From contig NZ_CP102270.1 of NCBI RefSeq assembly GCF_025148445.1, positions 1,566,001 through 1,630,000 of the forward strand: a stretch of 64,000 nucleotides of DNA. The letters run 5' to 3'. A program made the position numbers and the translations under genes. Positions 18,803-28,402 of the stretch are shown here, piece after piece; the first letter of the stretch is position 1; each line of letters starts with the position of its first letter. The DNA is from Eshraghiella crossota (GTDB taxonomy: Bacteria > Bacillota > Clostridia > Lachnospirales > Lachnospiraceae). The notes beneath the pieces were generated by a model. It had not been told where the DNA came from. It saw nothing but the letters and a program-made list of their open reading frames with translations, and ran no database searches.

Positions 18803-19701
18803 TGCTCTTTACCGGAACCGGTAAGTGCACCAAGGTCAATAATTGTATCCTTGTCTCCTGTTACAAGAGGAAGCACACCGTTCCATTTTTCAATAATCAT
18901 CTGTCTGAAAATATCTTCTGAAAGAGAACTTGCAAGTATTGCATTGGCATCAGCTTCACCCTGTGCCGCTATTTTTTTTGCTTCGGCTTCCGCCTTAGCC
19001 GTTTCCACATTCTTCTGGTTAGTAATCTGCTGCTGCTCATATTCAAGCTGTGCCTGCTGTTTTGCCGCTATTGCCTCATTGTAAGAATCCTCAAAATCCG
19101 CATTGTCAATAATTACTTTATTGATTGTAATTACACCATTACCATATTTGTTATCAAGGGACTTCTGTATTGTTTCCTGTGCAAGCGGTTCCATTTTACC
19201 TCTGTTAGTGGCATCAACATCAGTAAGTGTCTTGCTGGCTGTCTTAATTGCAGAAGAAACGAGTGTAGTCGATACAAGACTGTCTTTGTAATTTGAAACA
19301 TGGGAATATATCCATGAAGACTTTTCCCCGGAAATTGAATATGTAACGGTAACTCCACTGTAGCTTATGACTGTACGGTCCGAAGTCTCACCCCAGATTT
19401 TATTGCCAAACTCAATATCCTGCTGTTTATTGTTTACTAATTTGATGTTCTCAACAAAAGGTATCTTCCAACACAAGCCGTTATTGGAAGCTCTGTCCTG
19501 TACCTGTCCGAGAATAACTCTTACTCCTGTATATCCTGTTGGAATAATTGTAAAGCACTGTGCTGCTATAAAAAGCACAAAGCCGGCTGCTATTATAGGA
19601 ATCTGTCCATTAAAGAATACTTTATTATTCTTCTTTAAGGCTAATAATACGAATCCTCCGATAAATAAAATTACACCTATTAATGCTATAAATGTGTTCA
19701 T
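18799..19701 (-). CDS. SPFH/prohibitin-family membrane protein
   Basis: 300-residue protein. Two N-terminal hydrophobic segments (LIGVILFIGGFVLLAL and IIAAGFVLFIAAQCFTIIP) lead into an SPFH/band-7 domain starting PTGYTGVRVILGQVQD, then a long alanine/glutamine/lysine-rich helix (AAKQQAQLEYEQQQITNQKN) predicted to be coiled coil. Such proteins form ring or cage assemblies on the membrane and often regulate proteases or lipid domains. The SD GGAGAT precedes ATG 19701. It sits between two amidases and sfsA in the operon. Confidence 0.88.
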   Translation of the reverse strand: MNTFIALIGVILFIGGFVLLALKKNNKVFFNGQIPIIAAGFVLFIAAQCFTIIPTGYTGVRVILGQVQDRASNNGLCWKIPFVENIKLVNNKQQDIEFGNKIWGETSDRTVISYSGVTVTYSISGEKSSWIYSHVSNYKDSLVSTTLVSSAIKTASKTLTDVDATNRGKMEPLAQETIQKSLDNKYGNGVITINKVIIDNADFEDSYNEAIAAKQQAQLEYEQQQITNQKNVETAKAEAEAKKIAAQGEADANAILASSLSEDIFRQMIIEKWNGVLPLVTGDKDTIIDLGALTGSGKEQ

Positions 19702-19724
19702 ATCATATCTCCATTCTCAATATT

Positions 19725-21284
19725 TTATTTATTTTTATTTTTAAGATAAAATACAAGGAATACTGCCGCAGCCCCGGCGCATAATACCAGAAGCACTATA
19801 ACAACAATTTTAATAACCTTAAGAACGGAATTGCTGTCCGTATCCGAAGAAGTGTTTTTCTCCGTTGTTTTATCTGTAATTATATCCTTTGATGTAATCT
19901 CATTTGAACTTACACTTTCCGGAGTCTTTGTTTCATCAGGAACCGTAACTGTTGTCTCAGGTTCTGTAGGTGTCGGTGTTGTTGGTACCGGTGTTGTTGG
20001 TACCGGTGTTGTTGGTGTCGGTGTTGTAGGTGCTGGTGTTACAGGTTCCTCCGGAATAACATTTCCGTTTGTCTTAACCGAATAATTGCCCGGCACAAGA
20101 AGGATGTCCTTATTGGTTCCGGAAGGGATATGGTTTGACGAATAAGCAGTACCTACCGCACTGTAACCATACACTCTTAAAGTATTGGAATATCCTCCGT
20201 ATGATATCGGAATATCAAATACATTGGTTGTACCGTTAACGGGATTCCCCGCATTTCCTATAGTTCCTTTAACCTGCACGGAAGAACCATCACTATATAC
20301 AGCCTTCATCATAACAAGGGATGTATCTATATTTTTTGCCTGATTAACATTATCATAAAAAGTCGGATTAATTCCCGCCGTGACTGCCACCTGTGTAACT
20401 GCCGGAACAGTTACATTCACAGTATTTTTGCTTCCGTCATCTGATGTGCATGTAATAACTGCACTTCCCTGTGACATTGCCGTAATGAGTCCATTATCAC
20501 TTACATAGGCTACATTTTCATCTGATGAAGCAAACTTACCCTGAACTCCTGTAAAAGATGCTGAATATGTTCTGGTAAGGTTAATACTGCTGCCTGCACT
20601 GACAGTTCTTTTCTTAAGTCCGTAATATTGGGCAATTCCTGTAGCATCTGCCGCACCTGCTTTGTACTGATTCTCAAGATTGGAAATAAATGCCGCATCC
20701 TCAGCATTACTTATATAACAATGTTCGATAATCATACTTGGCATTCCGGCTTTTGCAGCTTCGTCAAGTGCAGTATAATAATCTGCCGATGGATTACCTG
20801 AAGATGGCCTTGACTGTATGCCATTCCTTATAAAACCTGCCTGATTCAGATTATCAAGAATAAGGTTGGCAAGTTTTCCCATTTCATTATGATATTTACT
20901 GTTTACCGTTGTAAATACTATTGAGCCTCTCGCCGTAGCACTTCCGCTGTTATTATGGCATGAGATGAAAATATCACCGCCAAGTCCTACACCGTATCTG
21001 CCCCTTCCTGTATTGGAATTCCATTCGGCATATCCCTTTGTAAGATATACCTTAACGCCTTCATAAGTCTCTAGTTCTGCTTTGAGTGACGTTGCAATAT
21101 TCCAGTTAATTTCTTTTTCCGTAAGACCATTCTGGACTGCACCGCCGTCCCTTCCGCCATGTCCGGGATCTATAATTACAACTAAATCTCCGTCTTTGTC
21201 TCTTGCACTTACCCTGTTGACACAGGCCAGACAGCATAAAAACATCATTCCGGCTAATACCGCTTTTATAAACTTCTTCATCAT
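19725..21284 (-). CDS. N-acetylmuramoyl-L-alanine amidase with Ig-like domain and C-terminal membrane anchor
   Basis: 519-residue surface peptidoglycan hydrolase. After a signal peptide (KAVLAGMMFLCCLACV) comes an Amidase_3 domain with the zinc ligands in VIDPGHGGRDGG, LTEKEINWNI and FISCHNNSGS and the catalytic Glu in MIIEHCYISN. Then come a Big_2-type Ig domain (FASSDENVAYVSDNGLITAM), a further beta domain, a Thr/Pro repeat linker, and a C-terminal membrane segment with KNKNK. It would cut the bond between MurNAc and L-Ala of the stem peptide. It starts with an ATGA overlap on the sister amidase gene upstream; the two are evident paralogues. Confidence 0.93.
   Translation of the reverse strand: MMKKFIKAVLAGMMFLCCLACVNRVSARDKDGDLVVIIDPGHGGRDGGAVQNGLTEKEINWNIATSLKAELETYEGVKVYLTKGYAEWNSNTGRGRYGVGLGGDIFISCHNNSGSATARGSIVFTTVNSKYHNEMGKLANLILDNLNQAGFIRNGIQSRPSSGNPSADYYTALDEAAKAGMPSMIIEHCYISNAEDAAFISNLENQYKAGAADATGIAQYYGLKKRTVSAGSSINLTRTYSASFTGVQGKFASSDENVAYVSDNGLITAMSQGSAVITCTSDDGSKNTVNVTVPAVTQVAVTAGINPTFYDNVNQAKNIDTSLVMMKAVYSDGSSVQVKGTIGNAGNPVNGTTNVFDIPISYGGYSNTLRVYGYSAVGTAYSSNHIPSGTNKDILLVPGNYSVKTNGNVIPEEPVTPAPTTPTPTTPVPTTPVPTTPTPTEPETTVTVPDETKTPESVSSNEITSKDIITDKTTEKNTSSDTDSNSVLKVIKIVVIVLLVLCAGAAAVFLVFYLKNKNK
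19966..20043. repeat. 15-base tandem repeats encoding the Thr/Pro linker
   Basis: About five units of a 15-base repeat (variants of GGTACCGGTGTTGTT) within the amidase gene, coding on the minus strand for TTPVP/TTPTP units. The length is a multiple of three, so slippage would lengthen or shorten the linker without breaking the frame. Confidence 0.75.
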
Positions 21285-22696
21285 AAATACTTTCTGCTCC
21301 TATTTCTTCTGCGTCTGCGTTTTTTCTTCTCAATGAACATTATAATTATGCCAACAACAACAAGTGCTGCCACAATAATAATATACAGACCGAATTCTTT
21401 TATAAAACTTTTATTATCTGTTGTTTCCTTTGCGCCGTCCGTAACAGATTCTGATGGTTTATCGTTATCAGTTGAGCTTACGCTTTCTGATGGTGTTTCC
21501 TGTTCAGATGCCTTCTCAGTTACCGAAGGGATATAGGAATCTGTGTTATGACATATTCTTAATTTACCTGTAAGTTCGCCATATTTTATGTCAATATCCT
21601 GAATTCCAACCTTCGCAAGGTCTACCGTTCCCACAGAATCCGGAGTTACCTTTCTGGCAGTTCCGTCGCTGTATATAACATAAGCAAATACAGCTTTTTT
21701 ATCAAATTTGTTCATCTCATCGTCAGTAGTATAAAAAGTAGGGTCTATTCCGCCTGTTAAAGAAATGCTTTTGGGCTTATTAACAGTCACGGTACATTTG
21801 CCCTCCTTACCTGCTGCCGTCTTATATACAATACTTGTTGTACCTTCTCCTACCGCAGTTACATAACCTGTCTCATCTACCGTGGCAACATTCTGGCTGG
21901 TTGAATACCAGGATACGTCACCGCTTTCCTCAGGAGACACTTTAACAGAATATCCTTTTTCCAATACGATTTCCGTATTATTATCCGCCACTGCCGTCTT
22001 TTCACTTAATTTAAAATAAGTAACTACTGCATCTGCATCCGCCTTACCCATTTTCTCAATGTTTTCCGTATTAAGGGTACCATCGCTGTTACTTATAAAC
22101 TTTGCATCATCAGGATTACTTAAAAAACAATGTTCCACAATTATTGAAGGAACTCCTGCACGGACGCCCTCACCTATCAGCGTATAATAATCCTCAAAAT
22201 CATAAGTTGTCGATACCCTTGTCTGGACTCCGCCGTTTTTGAGACCTGTCTTCTCAAGATTATCAAGAATATAAGTACACATATCATTGGTAGCTTCAGC
22301 ATAATATGAGTTAAGGCTTCTGAATGCAAGGGCACCCGTATTGGTATCTGAACCACTGTTATTATGAATGCTTATGAGAAAATCCGCATTGAGGTCGGCA
22401 GCAATCATAGCTCGTCCCATATTGGTCATCCATGTATCTTCTTCCCTTGTCAGATATACCTTCACACCGTCATACTTTGACAGTTCTTTTTTCATTACCT
22501 CTGCTATTGCATAATTACATTTGCTTTCCGTTGCACCGGTTGTTGCAAGCGAACCGGGGTCCTCTCCACCATGTCCCGGATCGATAACTATAACAATATT
22601 ACCGTCTTTGTCTTTTGCATCTGCAGTTCTTGTAAAAGCCATAAGCGAAGCTCCTAATGTTCCCGCAATTACAAGACCTTTAACTATTTTATTCAT
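21281..22696 (-). CDS. N-acetylmuramoyl-L-alanine amidase with Ig-like domain and membrane anchor
   Basis: 471-residue paralogue of the next gene. It has an N-terminal signal peptide (IVKGLVIAGTLGASLMAF) and an Amidase_3 domain with VIDPGHGGEDPG, GATESKCNYAIA, LISIHNNSGS and IIVEHCFLSNPDDAKF. A Big_2-like domain (WYSTSQNVATVDETGYVTAV), a Ser/Glu/Thr-rich linker and a C-terminal membrane helix follow, ending in an arginine-rich tail (KKKRRRRRRNRSRKYL) that would keep the C-terminus inside. The SD AGAGG precedes the ATG. Having two anchored amidases side by side suggests linked but distinct roles in division or daughter-cell separation. Confidence 0.93.
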   Translation of the reverse strand: MNKIVKGLVIAGTLGASLMAFTRTADAKDKDGNIVIVIDPGHGGEDPGSLATTGATESKCNYAIAEVMKKELSKYDGVKVYLTREEDTWMTNMGRAMIAADLNADFLISIHNNSGSDTNTGALAFRSLNSYYAEATNDMCTYILDNLEKTGLKNGGVQTRVSTTYDFEDYYTLIGEGVRAGVPSIIVEHCFLSNPDDAKFISNSDGTLNTENIEKMGKADADAVVTYFKLSEKTAVADNNTEIVLEKGYSVKVSPEESGDVSWYSTSQNVATVDETGYVTAVGEGTTSIVYKTAAGKEGKCTVTVNKPKSISLTGGIDPTFYTTDDEMNKFDKKAVFAYVIYSDGTARKVTPDSVGTVDLAKVGIQDIDIKYGELTGKLRICHNTDSYIPSVTEKASEQETPSESVSSTDNDKPSESVTDGAKETTDNKSFIKEFGLYIIIVAALVVVGIIIMFIEKKKRRRRRNRSRKYL

Positions 22697-22714
22697 TATA
22701 TAAACCTCTTTCTG

Positions 22715-25045
22715 TTATATGCAGTTTTTAAAATATTTGAATATGATACGCTTAAAAAAGCCAACCTCAGTATATACCATTGATGATAATTCATCAACTA
22801 TATCCTTGAATTTATGTACTTCTGCAATGCTTATGTCATACTTTGAAAAATCTGTTTTTTCCATAAGACAAGATATAAAATCCATATCTTCTTCAGATAT
22901 ATAACTGTTTTCTTTGATAATTCTGTTACCGAATTCTCTGTAAGTCTCATTTTCCCGGCGTACAATTTTAATAAATCCGTAGACACTTAAAAACTGTTCA
23001 TAATTCATTGCAATACATTTCTTTATATCATTTTTCAGGCACTCATTATATTTAAATTTACGATTGGCAATTATAACTCTGTGTCTGATTGATATTATAA
23101 GGAAACCAATTATCAGAACCACGATTACTGCAGCACCGCATATAATATTTTTAATTGCGGTCTTTGATAAATGCAGTTTATGGATTTCTGTTACAGCTGT
23201 TTCCGTTGTTTTATTTTCAGTCGGAGCTGTTGTCTTATTCTCATTGGACTCGCTTTCCTTAGGTGTTGTTGTCTCTTCTTCCGGTAATGAATGTTCTGTT
23301 GTCTCTTCTTCCGGCAAATCTATATTTCTTTCATCAAAGCAGCCCGGTGTAACATCATATGTAACCCAGCCAAAGCCGTTAATATAAAATTCAACCCATG
23401 CGTGTGCTTTTGAATCATCAATACTTACCGTATTAATATAACCGTCACTTTGCAACACATTGTCTGTGGGGTCAAAAGAAAATCCTGATATATATCTGGC
23501 AGGAATACCTTTACTTCTTAGCATCATTACAACCGTTGAAGCAAAATAAGTACAATAACCTTTCTTTGAATCATTGTAAAAATAATCTACCAGATCCAGT
23601 CCGTCCGGTACTCTTCCCGGCGAAAGTGTATACGTACATCTTTTTGCAAGATATTGCCTGCAATAATCTGCTATTTCAAAATAAGAATTTACATCATTAA
23701 TGGTAAATGGTGCCAGAAGTTTAGTGAATTCATCATTACATTTCTCATTAATTTCAAGGTAATTCCTGTATACATATTTTTCATAATCCAAGTCTGTGTT
23801 ACCGGTTAAATTTACAATTTCTTCAATAAGCCCATAATTTCTGACATCCCAGTAATCAATATCAACATTCTCATCTATTCTCTTAAAATAATCTTCATAA
23901 TCATAATAATCGGACAGCCCGGTAATTGGATACTGAGGCATAAGCTGATGGTTATTTCTGAAATTGGTATAACGTATTCTGATACTTCTTAAATCAACTA
24001 TATCATCATAATTCCCACCATATAATGTATAGTAGCTTATGCGGGTTCCTGTCGACTCAGGACTGTGGAAATTTACACTTGCTTCATAATCATCCCGGTC
24101 AGGTTCAAACCATGTGTTATTCTTGTATTTTTGTCCGATATAGTGCTTTATGTATACCTTACCGGCACCGGCTTCCACGTCCGCCTGAACCATTTCCTGA
24201 TACGAATAATGTATTGAATCAAGCTTTCCGAGACGTCCATTGTCAATCATATCATTAGCTTTGTTAATTCCCACACCACCTGATGAAGCAATCCTGTCAT
24301 AGACATTGCTGTAAACACTTGATACATAACTGTATACTTTATCGAAATATCCTGCTTTCTGATAACTCTTTAATGGTACAATCCGTGAAGCAATAAACAT
24401 TATAACCGCAAGCAGACAGGCTATCCCAACAGACACCGCCTGAATGTTAAACCTTGCATTCACTGAACTGCTTCCGTTTCCTGATATACAGCTTATTACA
24501 ATCATTTGTACCACGAATATAAAACTGCCTGTCATATACAATACAGGAGGTGTTTTATCGATGATGGTAACCACCAGAAATAATCCTATATTAACCAATA
24601 TAGGAAATACTGTTGCTTTTCTTGTATGTATGATAACAGAATATGCCATGCAGATTATAATCAGCGTGAAAAACAGCATATTAACCGTACTGGCTTCCGT
24701 TTTCCATTTTCCGGAAGGATTTGCAAAGTACATTTCTTTCTTAAAATACTTATAATATGCATCCGCTATTCTGTTATAAAACTGCATATAACCGCCGATA
24801 ATCTCGTACCTGAATATAAATACATATAATAGTGCAATCATAAGTATAGCTGTATACACTATCCATGCTTTTTTTACAAACACATTAACGGCTGCAAAAG
24901 CAGCACAAAAAACTATTATTGTAATAACAGCCGCCGCAATTTTATAATTGTCCTTGCCCTTAAAACTTATAAAAAATGTGAAGAAAAGGGTAAGCACACC
25001 CATTATGCTTATTATTAAATCAGTAAAATATATCTTTTTATTCAT
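22715..25045 (-). CDS. Membrane-bound transglutaminase-like protein (TgpA type)
   Basis: 776-residue protein. The first about 220 residues hold six or seven membrane segments. A large extracellular part follows, with the transglutaminase-like core: Cys in GYCTYFASTVVMMLRSKGIP, His in KAHAWVEFYI and Asp in WVTYDVTP. A Glu/Thr-rich linker contains a repeated LPEEETT unit (a 30-base direct repeat near 23262-23310). One membrane helix (IICGAAVIVVLIIGFLIIS) and a cytoplasmic helical tail follow. Such proteins are regularly encoded with MoxR and DUF58 genes, as here. The start codon has no good SD and lies 4 bases after the DUF58 stop, so translation is probably coupled. Confidence 0.9.
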   Translation of the reverse strand: MNKKIYFTDLIISIMGVLTLFFTFFISFKGKDNYKIAAAVITIIVFCAAFAAVNVFVKKAWIVYTAILMIALLYVFIFRYEIIGGYMQFYNRIADAYYKYFKKEMYFANPSGKWKTEASTVNMLFFTLIIICMAYSVIIHTRKATVFPILVNIGLFLVVTIIDKTPPVLYMTGSFIFVVQMIVISCISGNGSSSVNARFNIQAVSVGIACLLAVIMFIASRIVPLKSYQKAGYFDKVYSYVSSVYSNVYDRIASSGGVGINKANDMIDNGRLGKLDSIHYSYQEMVQADVEAGAGKVYIKHYIGQKYKNNTWFEPDRDDYEASVNFHSPESTGTRISYYTLYGGNYDDIVDLRSIRIRYTNFRNNHQLMPQYPITGLSDYYDYEDYFKRIDENVDIDYWDVRNYGLIEEIVNLTGNTDLDYEKYVYRNYLEINEKCNDEFTKLLAPFTINDVNSYFEIADYCRQYLAKRCTYTLSPGRVPDGLDLVDYFYNDSKKGYCTYFASTVVMMLRSKGIPARYISGFSFDPTDNVLQSDGYINTVSIDDSKAHAWVEFYINGFGWVTYDVTPGCFDERNIDLPEEETTEHSLPEEETTTPKESESNENKTTAPTENKTTETAVTEIHKLHLSKTAIKNIICGAAVIVVLIIGFLIISIRHRVIIANRKFKYNECLKNDIKKCIAMNYEQFLSVYGFIKIVRRENETYREFGNRIIKENSYISEEDMDFISCLMEKTDFSKYDISIAEVHKFKDIVDELSSMVYTEVGFFKRIIFKYFKNCI

Positions 25046-25049
25046 TACA

Positions 25050-26147
25050 TTAATCGTATTTAATTAAATACTCTCCTCCTCCCCTGCTTTTTGGAATAAG
25101 GTAGTATACGGGGCCTCTTTCTTTAAGTATGTCCATGCGCCCCATTGAAATTTTGTCCAATACATCGGTAACATAAAATATCCTGTTAGAGCTTTTATCA
25201 TGTCCTGCGTAATAAATCTCCGCAACATTTACGTCATCTTTAGAATCTGACTGGTATAATTCTGCAAAAAGATTATGTATATCAGTCTCGTTTTCAATTC
25301 TTTTTTCTGTATAAATTCCATTGACAAAACAAACATTAAGCCCGAAACCTCTCTGGGTCATGGCATATATAAGTGAATATAAAAGATCATATATCTCATT
25401 GGCAACGGATACATTTTTATTACTGAATTTTTCAATTATGACCGTATCTTTTTCAAATAAAGGCAGACCGTAATCCTTAACCATTGTCTGCCCCATCTTT
25501 GCTGATATTTTCCAATGGATATTTCTTATTTTATCACCGGGTGCATATTCCCTGATGGCAAAAATTTCAGTAGGGTCGTTTCCCGCCTTTTTATCTGAAT
25601 ACAGATTGTCATTATCACCATTCATATCCTGTCTTAACTTGGATATAATAACATCTTCCGGTTCTTTTGGCATAACAAGAATATCCGCATTCAGATTTAT
25701 CTTTTTTGAAAATACAAGCATATGGAAAAAATCATAAATATATACGCGTTTTACCACTACCCTGACCATTTCACAGTTAGAATCCGAAAACTTAAAAGTT
25801 GCCGACGAAATTCCTTTTGCAGCGCAGAATACATTACATCTTCTTGTTTTCTTTTTTCCGTTACCCATTATAAATTTAATTCTGAATTTACAATATGGTG
25901 CAGGAATAAAGCTTTTATTTCTGAGTCTGATAGATATATCATTTTTTTCATTTCTTCTGACAGTCAGCATTTCCGTCTCAAAACTACACTTTATACCTGC
26001 TCTCAGAATCATACATACCACAACCGATATGATGCTTATTGACACAAATATAATATCAACTATAAATGGAATGCAGCCATTGTCCAGTATGTTGTATGCA
26101 AAAATCACACAAAATACCACAAAATAAAATATTAAATGCAAAATCAT
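25050..26147 (-). CDS. DUF58 domain protein
   Basis: 365-residue protein. Two N-terminal membrane helices are followed by a beta-rich region and the DUF58 signature (GNDPTEIFAIREYAPGD, then IRNIHWKISAKMGQ). The C-terminal part has a von Willebrand A-like flavour. DUF58 proteins are partners of MoxR ATPases; the biochemical role is not established. The start overlaps the moxR stop by four bases (ATGA). Confidence 0.9.
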   Translation of the reverse strand: MILHLIFYFVVFCVIFAYNILDNGCIPFIVDIIFVSISIISVVVCMILRAGIKCSFETEMLTVRRNEKNDISIRLRNKSFIPAPYCKFRIKFIMGNGKKKTRRCNVFCAAKGISSATFKFSDSNCEMVRVVVKRVYIYDFFHMLVFSKKINLNADILVMPKEPEDVIISKLRQDMNGDNDNLYSDKKAGNDPTEIFAIREYAPGDKIRNIHWKISAKMGQTMVKDYGLPLFEKDTVIIEKFSNKNVSVANEIYDLLYSLIYAMTQRGFGLNVCFVNGIYTEKRIENETDIHNLFAELYQSDSKDDVNVAEIYYAGHDKSSNRIFYVTDVLDKISMGRMDILKERGPVYYLIPKSRGGGEYLIKYD

Positions 26148-27097
26148 TTTGACGCACCTTTTTTGGCAAGACCCGGAACCGGCACTGCCTTTATTATCTC
26201 AGACATAATCTTATCGGGTGAAATATGATTAATTTTGGCTTTAGGACTGTATATAAGCCTGTGCCCCGCAACATCTACGAAAACCTCTTTAACATCTTCT
26301 GGAATCACATAATTTCTTCCATAAATATATGCGTGAGCTCTTGCCATAGCAGCCATTGCCACGGCTCCTCTGGGGCTTAAACCTAAATCTATCATTGCAT
26401 TATTTCTCGTCAGTGAACAAATCATGGCAATATACTCATATATAGCCTTGTCCATATGTATGGCTGCAACCTCATTCTGCATTTCAAGAAGTTCTTTTGC
26501 ATTAACAACTTCTTCCACAAGATCTAAAGGATTCATATTCTGACGGTTAATCATTATCTCAACTTCTGATTCAATATCCGGATAACCCATTGACAGTTTT
26601 ACCATAAAACGGTCAAGCTGGGATTCCGGAAGAAGCTGGGTTCCTGCAGAGCCCACAGGATTCTGGGTGGCAATAACTACAAATGGCTTATTAATTACCC
26701 TTGTTACTCCGTCCACGGTAACCTGCCCTTCTTCCATTGCTTCAAGCAGAGCCGACTGTGTCTTTGATGATGTCCTGTTAATTTCGTCCGCAAGAAACAG
26801 ATTACACATAACAGCCCCCTGCTTATATTCAAACTCTCCTGTTTTACTGTTATACATGGAATATCCAACAACATCTGAAGGAAGTACATCTGTTGTAAAC
26901 TGCATTCTGTTTTGGGATAAGTCCATTGATTTTGCAAAAGCAAGTGCAAGCGTTGTCTTTCCTACACCGGGAATATCTTCCATAAGTATATGCCCCTTGG
27001 CAAGTATTGCCATAAGTACCTTGGAAACAACAACACTTTTTCCTTTTACTGCTTTGTTTACATTTTCAATAATGTTTAATGCTTTCTCGTAACCCAT
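26144..27097 (-). CDS. MoxR-family AAA+ ATPase
   Basis: 317-residue AAA+ ATPase with Walker A EDIPGVGKTTLALAFA, Walker B NLFLADEINR, sensor 1 IATQNP and the MoxR feature LPESQLDRFM; an arginine-rich lid follows (LGLSPRGAVAMAAMARAHA). It probably acts as a chaperone for the DUF58 and transglutaminase proteins encoded next (known pattern for the family). I choose ATG 27097 because GGAGAG lies six bases before it. The frame is open to a TTG at 27145, but no SD supports that or the ATGs between. It is the first gene of a seven-gene operon. Confidence 0.92.
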   Translation of the reverse strand: MGYEKALNIIENVNKAVKGKSVVVSKVLMAILAKGHILMEDIPGVGKTTLALAFAKSMDLSQNRMQFTTDVLPSDVVGYSMYNSKTGEFEYKQGAVMCNLFLADEINRTSSKTQSALLEAMEEGQVTVDGVTRVINKPFVVIATQNPVGSAGTQLLPESQLDRFMVKLSMGYPDIESEVEIMINRQNMNPLDLVEEVVNAKELLEMQNEVAAIHMDKAIYEYIAMICSLTRNNAMIDLGLSPRGAVAMAAMARAHAYIYGRNYVIPEDVKEVFVDVAGHRLIYSPKAKINHISPDKIMSEIIKAVPVPGLAKKGASK

Positions 27098-27154
27098 ATT
27101 TCTCTCCATCCTATTTATCATCTTATTCATATTGTTTGACAACAATTAATCCTA

Positions 27155-27160
27155 ATTATA
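27155..27160 (-). promoter_or_regulatory. -10 box of the moxR operon promoter
   Basis: A perfect TATAAT on the minus strand, about 58 bases before ATG 27097 and downstream of the preceding operon's terminator. The -35 is weak (TGGTAA at the 17-base position). Confidence 0.5.
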
Positions 27161-27204
27161 CAATACGCTGATTAAAATTACCATTCTTAATAAGAAATTA
27201 TATA

Positions 27205-27250
27205 TGAAAAAATAAGAACCTCTGTCATTCTGTAACAAAAGGTTCTTATT
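27205..27250 (-). terminator. Terminator of the valS operon
   Basis: A perfect 10-base stem AATAAGAACC/GGTTCTTATT (arms 27211-27220 and 27241-27250) with a 20-base loop, followed on the minus strand by TTTTTTC. Confidence 0.85.
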
Positions 27251-27260
27251 CTAAAATCAA

Positions 27261-28391
27261 TTATACTTTTTCTTTCATATCGGCAATAAGCCATTTACCG
27301 TCGATTTTAACATAATAGTATATCTGATCATTATGATCGACTCTTTCCTGTCCGTTTAATTTAAGTATCATTGACTTATCAAATACCACATTGACAGAAA
27401 AGCAGTCATCAGAGTAAACTTTATAATCCTTTACTTCTTCATTAGAAAATACAGGTGGCTGATGTGCACTGTAGGTCCACATATCCTGCTGTCTGTAATT
27501 CTCGGCCATCTGGATATAGTATGAACCTGCCGGGAAAAGTCCTTCAATAGGTGCTGTACTGTTACGGCAGCCTTCAAGGTCTTTTGAGAAGAAATTAGTA
27601 TATGTCTTTGCTGCATTTAATACATAATCCCTAAGCTCACTATCAATCTCTTCCGAATCAAATCCACCGTTATATGTTATTTTACCATCTTTGATATCAA
27701 GCTCGGATTCTTCCACAGTTCTGCCGTTTACAGTTATAACAGGCATATTAATAAGTCCTTCAACTTTATAAGTAACACTTTTTGGCGGTGTAACATACTC
27801 TGCTACATATTCAAAACCATCCATTACTTTAGCATCGCCTGTTTTTTCTTCAGCTGTCAAAGGAATAGTATTAACGGTTACTTCGTAATTTTCAGGAACC
27901 GTTATTGTAGCTGCATAATTTGCTGCTTTACCTGCAAGCGTCACTGAACTTATCTCCCAGTCAGACAATACAAGTATCGCCATTTTCTTATATTCCTTTA
28001 CTGACTTAAGCGACACTGTGGCAATTTTTTCTTCTTCTGCCATTATATCATATATAGGAGCCAGTGAATCATAGCTTTCAGTTGAAAGTTTATATGACAG
28101 TTTTCTTCCGTTTACCTTTTCCTTAAGCTCTGCTATCGGATCTGCATCAGGTTCAAATTTACTCTTTTTAGATGATGCTATTTTTAAATCATTAATCTTA
28201 CCCGACTCTATTTTGTTTACTATGTTGCCTATAACTTTATCCGGCTGTGCCGCTTCATATTTTTTCATTGTATTCCATACGGCAAACCACATAATAACAA
28301 GTAAAACGGCAAGTACAATAAGGTATATTCTGTAACCAAACCAGAAACGGCTTCTTTTTCTGTGTTTTTTCCTGCTTACTTCTTTTTCCAT
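27261..28391 (-). CDS. Membrane-anchored protein of unknown function, copy A (TcaA/NTF2-like C-terminus)
   Basis: 376 residues with a basic N-terminus (KKHRKRSRFWFGYR), one membrane helix (IYLIVLAVLLVIMWFAVW) and a long extracellular part, so it is a type II membrane protein. The middle has repeated short beta modules; the end (YSDDCFSVNVVFDKSM, then DGKWLIADMKEK) reads like an NTF2-like domain as in TcaA-type envelope proteins (tentative). It is a paralogue of the gene at 40229-41359: same length, same topology, and shared patterns such as P-I/V-YD, IA-SLK, DW-I and DGKW near the end. In both places the gene follows a phosphodiester glycosidase gene, here by 11 bases. I do not know its function. 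Confidence 0.75.
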   Translation of the reverse strand: MEKEVSRKKHRKRSRFWFGYRIYLIVLAVLLVIMWFAVWNTMKKYEAAQPDKVIGNIVNKIESGKINDLKIASSKKSKFEPDADPIAELKEKVNGRKLSYKLSTESYDSLAPIYDIMAEEEKIATVSLKSVKEYKKMAILVLSDWEISSVTLAGKAANYAATITVPENYEVTVNTIPLTAEEKTGDAKVMDGFEYVAEYVTPPKSVTYKVEGLINMPVITVNGRTVEESELDIKDGKITYNGGFDSEEIDSELRDYVLNAAKTYTNFFSKDLEGCRNSTAPIEGLFPAGSYYIQMAENYRQQDMWTYSAHQPPVFSNEEVKDYKVYSDDCFSVNVVFDKSMILKLNGQERVDHNDQIYYYVKIDGKWLIADMKEKV

Positions 28392-28402
28392 ATATGGCCT
28401 CC

